The position numbers and the translations under genes are program-made. Below the pieces are notes generated by a model, which had not been told where the DNA came from, did not search any database, and was given only the letters and a program-made list of their open reading frames with translations. DNA of 64,000 nucleotides. Source: Hymenobacter sp. YIM 151858-1. GTDB lineage: Bacteria; Bacteroidota; Bacteroidia; Cytophagales; Hymenobacteraceae. Of the stretch, positions 61,458 to 64,000 are shown in pieces. Every line of letters begins with the position of its first letter. The stretch's first letter is position 1. Location of the stretch: NCBI RefSeq assembly GCF_025979705.1, contig NZ_CP110136.1, forward strand, positions 3,658,001 through 3,722,000, given 5' to 3'.

Positions 61458-64000
61458 AATAAACAGGCTGGGCGAAGCGCAAGTACTCCTCCAGGTTGCC
61501 GCGCGAGAGCAGCACCGGCAGATTATCAATACCGATAAGGAAAGATTGGTAACCCGCGTTGCGGAACTTCATCAGCGGGCCTTGCGGCCCGCGTAGCTTC
61601 AGGGCATAATTCAACGCCACCTTGGCGTTGGGCATGGCCTGCACAATCAGTAATTGCTGATCGGCACCTAGGGGCTGCGCCTGCACTTGCAAGTTATTGG
61701 CTTTGAAGAAGCGGCCGTTGTACGCCGTAAGCTGGTTCTGAAGCTCAGCAAAAGCCGCTGCGTCTTTCGGATATGCTATCACCACTGCATGGGCGGCATT
61801 CACGTCGGCGCGGTACGGCGAAGGCTCGGGGGCCGGCGTGGTTGGTGCAGGCGGCGTGGTGGCTGTATTAGCAGCAGGGCTACCAGCGGGGGCCGGCTGC
61901 GTGGGTGCGGGCGAGTTGGTAGCCGGCACAGGCAGGCTTGGCGTAGTGCCAGGGGTTGGTTCTGCTTTAGCAGCGGTTGCGGCCGGCGAGGCTTTGGGCG
62001 AAGCAGTAGCAGTTGCCTCTTTCGGAGCAGGAGAGGAGGCAATAGATTGTGCAGGGGCTGCTTTGGGTTCCGCCTTCGTTTCCGGCTTAAGGGCTACAGC
62101 GGGCGTCTCGTTTTCCTTGTACAGAATGCGCACGCGGTTGTCCACCTCGCCCGGGCGGAAGAACGAGACCGAGGGCTTCTCGGTAGAGGCCAGTGCGCCA
62201 GCCAATTGGCCGCTTTCGTAGCGCCCATAGGTGCCCAGCAGCTCCTGTGCCCTAGGTGCCAGCGTACTTTCGGGGTATTTTTTTACAAACGCTGCTACTT
62301 CGGCCTTGTGCTTGGCTGGTGGTTGGGTACGCAGCGTCAGGAGTAATTGCATGTACTCGGCGCGGTCGTTCAGGTCGGTTTCGGGGTACTGCTTGCGCGC
62401 CCGGGCCAATGCGGCATTGGCTTTTTTGAACTCCTGCTTTTTGTAGAGCGCAAAGGCCGAGTCGAGCCGCACAGCCATGTGTTCGTTGGCCACCGAGGTG
62501 CGGCGCAGGTACTCGGGGTCGGCTACCAAGCGGGCAAACGAGGAGTTGGCAAACTCCTGCCGCAGCCGTTGGGCGTAGGTTCCGGCTTTCGCGTCGCCTA
62601 GGTCTTTGTAAAGCAGGTAGAGGCTGTAGTACACCTCGGCCGTATGCGGGCTGCGCGGGAAGCGCTGCAGCAATTGCTCGTAGGTTTGCACCGCCTTGGC
62701 GGGCTCTTTTAGCTGCTGGTTGTAAATGGCACCTAGGGCAAACATAGCTTCCAGCACCTTGGCTTCAGCTTCCTTTTGCTGCTCGGCCGTAACCGGTATG
62801 CTTTGTTGATACTGCACCAACAAAGCAGCGCGCTCGTCGGTAGGCGTAGCCTGCTGGCCCGATGCTCCGTCCGCAGGGTTCACTAGGCTGCCATCGGCGC
62901 CCCGTACCGATAACGGAGCATTGGTACCGGCCACGGGCGCACCCGTGGTGGCCAGGCTGCTCAGGCGCCAATTGTCGGTGAGGGGGCGGCTGCCCCAGCG
63001 CCGCTCAAAATCGGAGCGGGCCGTGCTCAGGGCCGTCGGGTTATCAAAGTACCACATGCGGCCGGTAGAGGCGCTGGCGAAGGCCAACGGGTCCACATCG
63101 GGGTTGCCGGCCCGGTTGGGGTCCTGACCTAGGGCCGTTTGGTTGACGCCACGGGCAGCCAACGCGGCTTGCCGCTCGGCGGCTTGTTTGCGGCGCAGCA
63201 ACTCCGCGTCGGCATAAGCCACGAGGCGCGTGCGCAGGGTAGCCGTGTCCAGGCGGGCCAGCGCAAGCAAGCTATCCTGCGTCTCAACGGTAGTGAGCTG
63301 CTGCGCAAAGTCGCGCAGGATGTTGCGCCGTTCTACGATGGCGGCAAACTCCGGCGTTTCCCTGGGTAGGCTTTGGGTGGTACTGTCGTAATAAGCCGCC
63401 GCCGGGCGGTATTTCTGTAGGTTGTCGTAATAGATGCGCCCCGTCAACAGGTAAGCGTAGCCGCGCTGGGCCCGGTTGGTGCTATTCACGCGCACCGATT
63501 GGTTGAGCAGTTTCAAGGCTTCGTCGTAGCGCTGCTGGCGGTATTCCAGCCGAGCCATTTCGTAATACACCTTATCGCGGTACTCGCGGTTGTTCGGGTC
63601 TTTCAGCAGCTTGGCGAAGTACTTGTTCAGGCGCGTGCGGTCCTGCTGGTTCAGGTCCGATACCTGCCCGAGCATCAGTTTGGCAAAAAAATCGAGCTCG
63701 TAGGGCGGGTTGCGCCGCAGTATGCTGTTCAGCTGCGCGTACGCCTCTTTGTCCTGGCCGGTGTTCTGGTACAGCTGCGCCAGCACGTAGCGCGTGCGCG
63801 AGCGTTCGTCCTTCTTCTCTATATAAGGAATGGCCTTGCTCAGGTTCTCAATAGCCCGCCGCTCGTCGCCCTGCCTGATGAAGTACTGCGCCCGCGTCAG
63901 GAACAGCTCACGGGCGTTTTCGGGGATGCCTTGCTCTTTGTCGAGCAAATCCGATACAGCGGCGGCATTTTCCCACTCGTTGGTGGCCATGTAGGTGCGC
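61444..64000 (-). CDS. sprE: SprE/PorW-like T9SS TPR lipoprotein, 5' end cut
   Basis: At least 848 residues; the frame continues through the window edge, so the true N terminus (expected lipoprotein signal) is missing. The Met at 63990 is probably internal. Many TPR-like helical repeats cover the first 500 residues. The block ERRWGSRPLTDNWRLS near residue 330 is characteristic of SprE/PorW. A Pro/Ala-rich linker near 650-720 leads to a C-terminal domain (YRADVNAAHAVVIAYP and FLIGIDNLPVLLSRGN). SprE/PorW is needed for T9SS function. Gene name by homology reading only. Confidence 0.87.
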   Translation of the reverse strand, partial: RTYMATNEWENAAAVSDLLDKEQGIPENARELFLTRAQYFIRQGDERRAIENLSKAIPYIEKKDERSRTRYVLAQLYQNTGQDKEAYAQLNSILRRNPPYELDFFAKLMLGQVSDLNQQDRTRLNKYFAKLLKDPNNREYRDKVYYEMARLEYRQQRYDEALKLLNQSVRVNSTNRAQRGYAYLLTGRIYYDNLQKYRPAAAYYDSTTQSLPRETPEFAAIVERRNILRDFAQQLTTVETQDSLLALARLDTATLRTRLVAYADAELLRRKQAAERQAALAARGVNQTALGQDPNRAGNPDVDPLAFASASTGRMWYFDNPTALSTARSDFERRWGSRPLTDNWRLSSLATTGAPVAGTNAPLSVRGADGSLVNPADGASGQQATPTDERAALLVQYQQSIPVTAEQQKEAEAKVLEAMFALGAIYNQQLKEPAKAVQTYEQLLQRFPRSPHTAEVYYSLYLLYKDLGDAKAGTYAQRLRQEFANSSFARLVADPEYLRRTSVANEHMAVRLDSAFALYKKQEFKKANAALARARKQYPETDLNDRAEYMQLLLTLRTQPPAKHKAEVAAFVKKYPESTLAPRAQELLGTYGRYESGQLAGALASTEKPSVSFFRPGEVDNRVRILYKENETPAVALKPETKAEPKAAPAQSIASSPAPKEATATASPKASPAATAAKAEPTPGTTPSLPVPATNSPAPTQPAPAGSPAANTATTPPAPTTPAPEPSPYRADVNAAHAVVIAYPKDAAAFAELQNQLTAYNGRFFKANNLQVQAQPLGADQQLLIVQAMPNAKVALNYALKLRGPQGPLMKFRNAGYQSFLIGIDNLPVLLSRGNLEEYLRFAQPVYSIKN

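Overview
The window reads as chromosomal DNA of a high-GC member of the Bacteroidota, most like Hymenobacter or a close relative in the Cytophagales. The evidence is a gliding/type IX secretion (T9SS) locus (PorP/SprF-like protein, gldK, gldL, gldM, gldN, and an sprE/porW-like gene cut by the right edge), a T9SS-sorted cargo protein, TonB-dependent receptors with carboxypeptidase-like plug extensions, promoters of the Bacteroidetes TTTG-N19-TAnnTTTG type, and many short lipoproteins. No rRNA, tRNA, CRISPR array, transposase or prophage gene was seen.

Layout. 1-2.9 kb: three paralogous small lipoproteins with a YpdA-type flavoprotein oxidoreductase between them. 2.9-13.2 kb: housekeeping and envelope genes (polA, a delta-60 repeat T9SS cargo, a DEDDh exonuclease, a DUF1684 protein, a lemA-TPM-TPM operon, a sugar nucleotidyltransferase). 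13.9-25.8 kb: the most unusual region, a co-directional cluster encoding a von Willebrand A-like lipoprotein, a three-helix membrane protein, a tubulin/FtsZ-like GTPase, a low-GC one-helix protein, a 1155-residue Hsp70/actin-fold ATPase, a signal-peptide plus transmembrane protein, and a MotA/ExbB-like plus MotB/OmpA-like pair that resembles ZorA/ZorB of Zorya. Almost every gene junction in it is filled by a long inverted repeat. 25.9-34 kb: prolyl oligopeptidase, a spermidine-acetyltransferase-like GNAT protein, a CPBP membrane protein, an alkylglycerol-monooxygenase-like hydroxylase, small conserved proteins and an MFS transporter. 34.4-41.7 kb: a probable metal-handling locus (His-rich CDF exporter, two ZnuD-like TonB receptors, a lipoprotein, a His-rich secreted protein). 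42-50.9 kb: htpG, a YwqK/MORN-like lipoprotein, yraN, lipB, a WecA-type transferase, a DUF4271 protein, hemD. 51-56.9 kb: porP/sprF-like gene and gldKLMN. 57-64 kb: uvrC, a class A penicillin-binding protein and sprE/porW.

How the parts work together. GldL and GldM form the proton-driven motor of the T9SS, GldK and GldN its periplasmic ring, PorP/SprF and SprE/PorW are outer-membrane and lipoprotein components, and the delta-60 repeat protein is a plausible substrate. The 13.9-25.8 kb cluster supplies a second, unrelated proton-driven motor pair next to two cytoskeletal-fold nucleotidases. No Zorya effector gene (zorC, zorD or zorE type) is recognisable, so it may be a new defence system or an envelope-sensing machine. 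Its function is inference.

Two genome-scale signals stand out: the palindrome CCTAGG recurs about 90 times by eye, in genes and between them, and long hairpin repeats of several families occupy intergenic spaces. Start sites were often moved inward from the longest open frame to a Met that begins a recognisable domain or signal peptide. All family calls are by reading sequence motifs; no database search was run.
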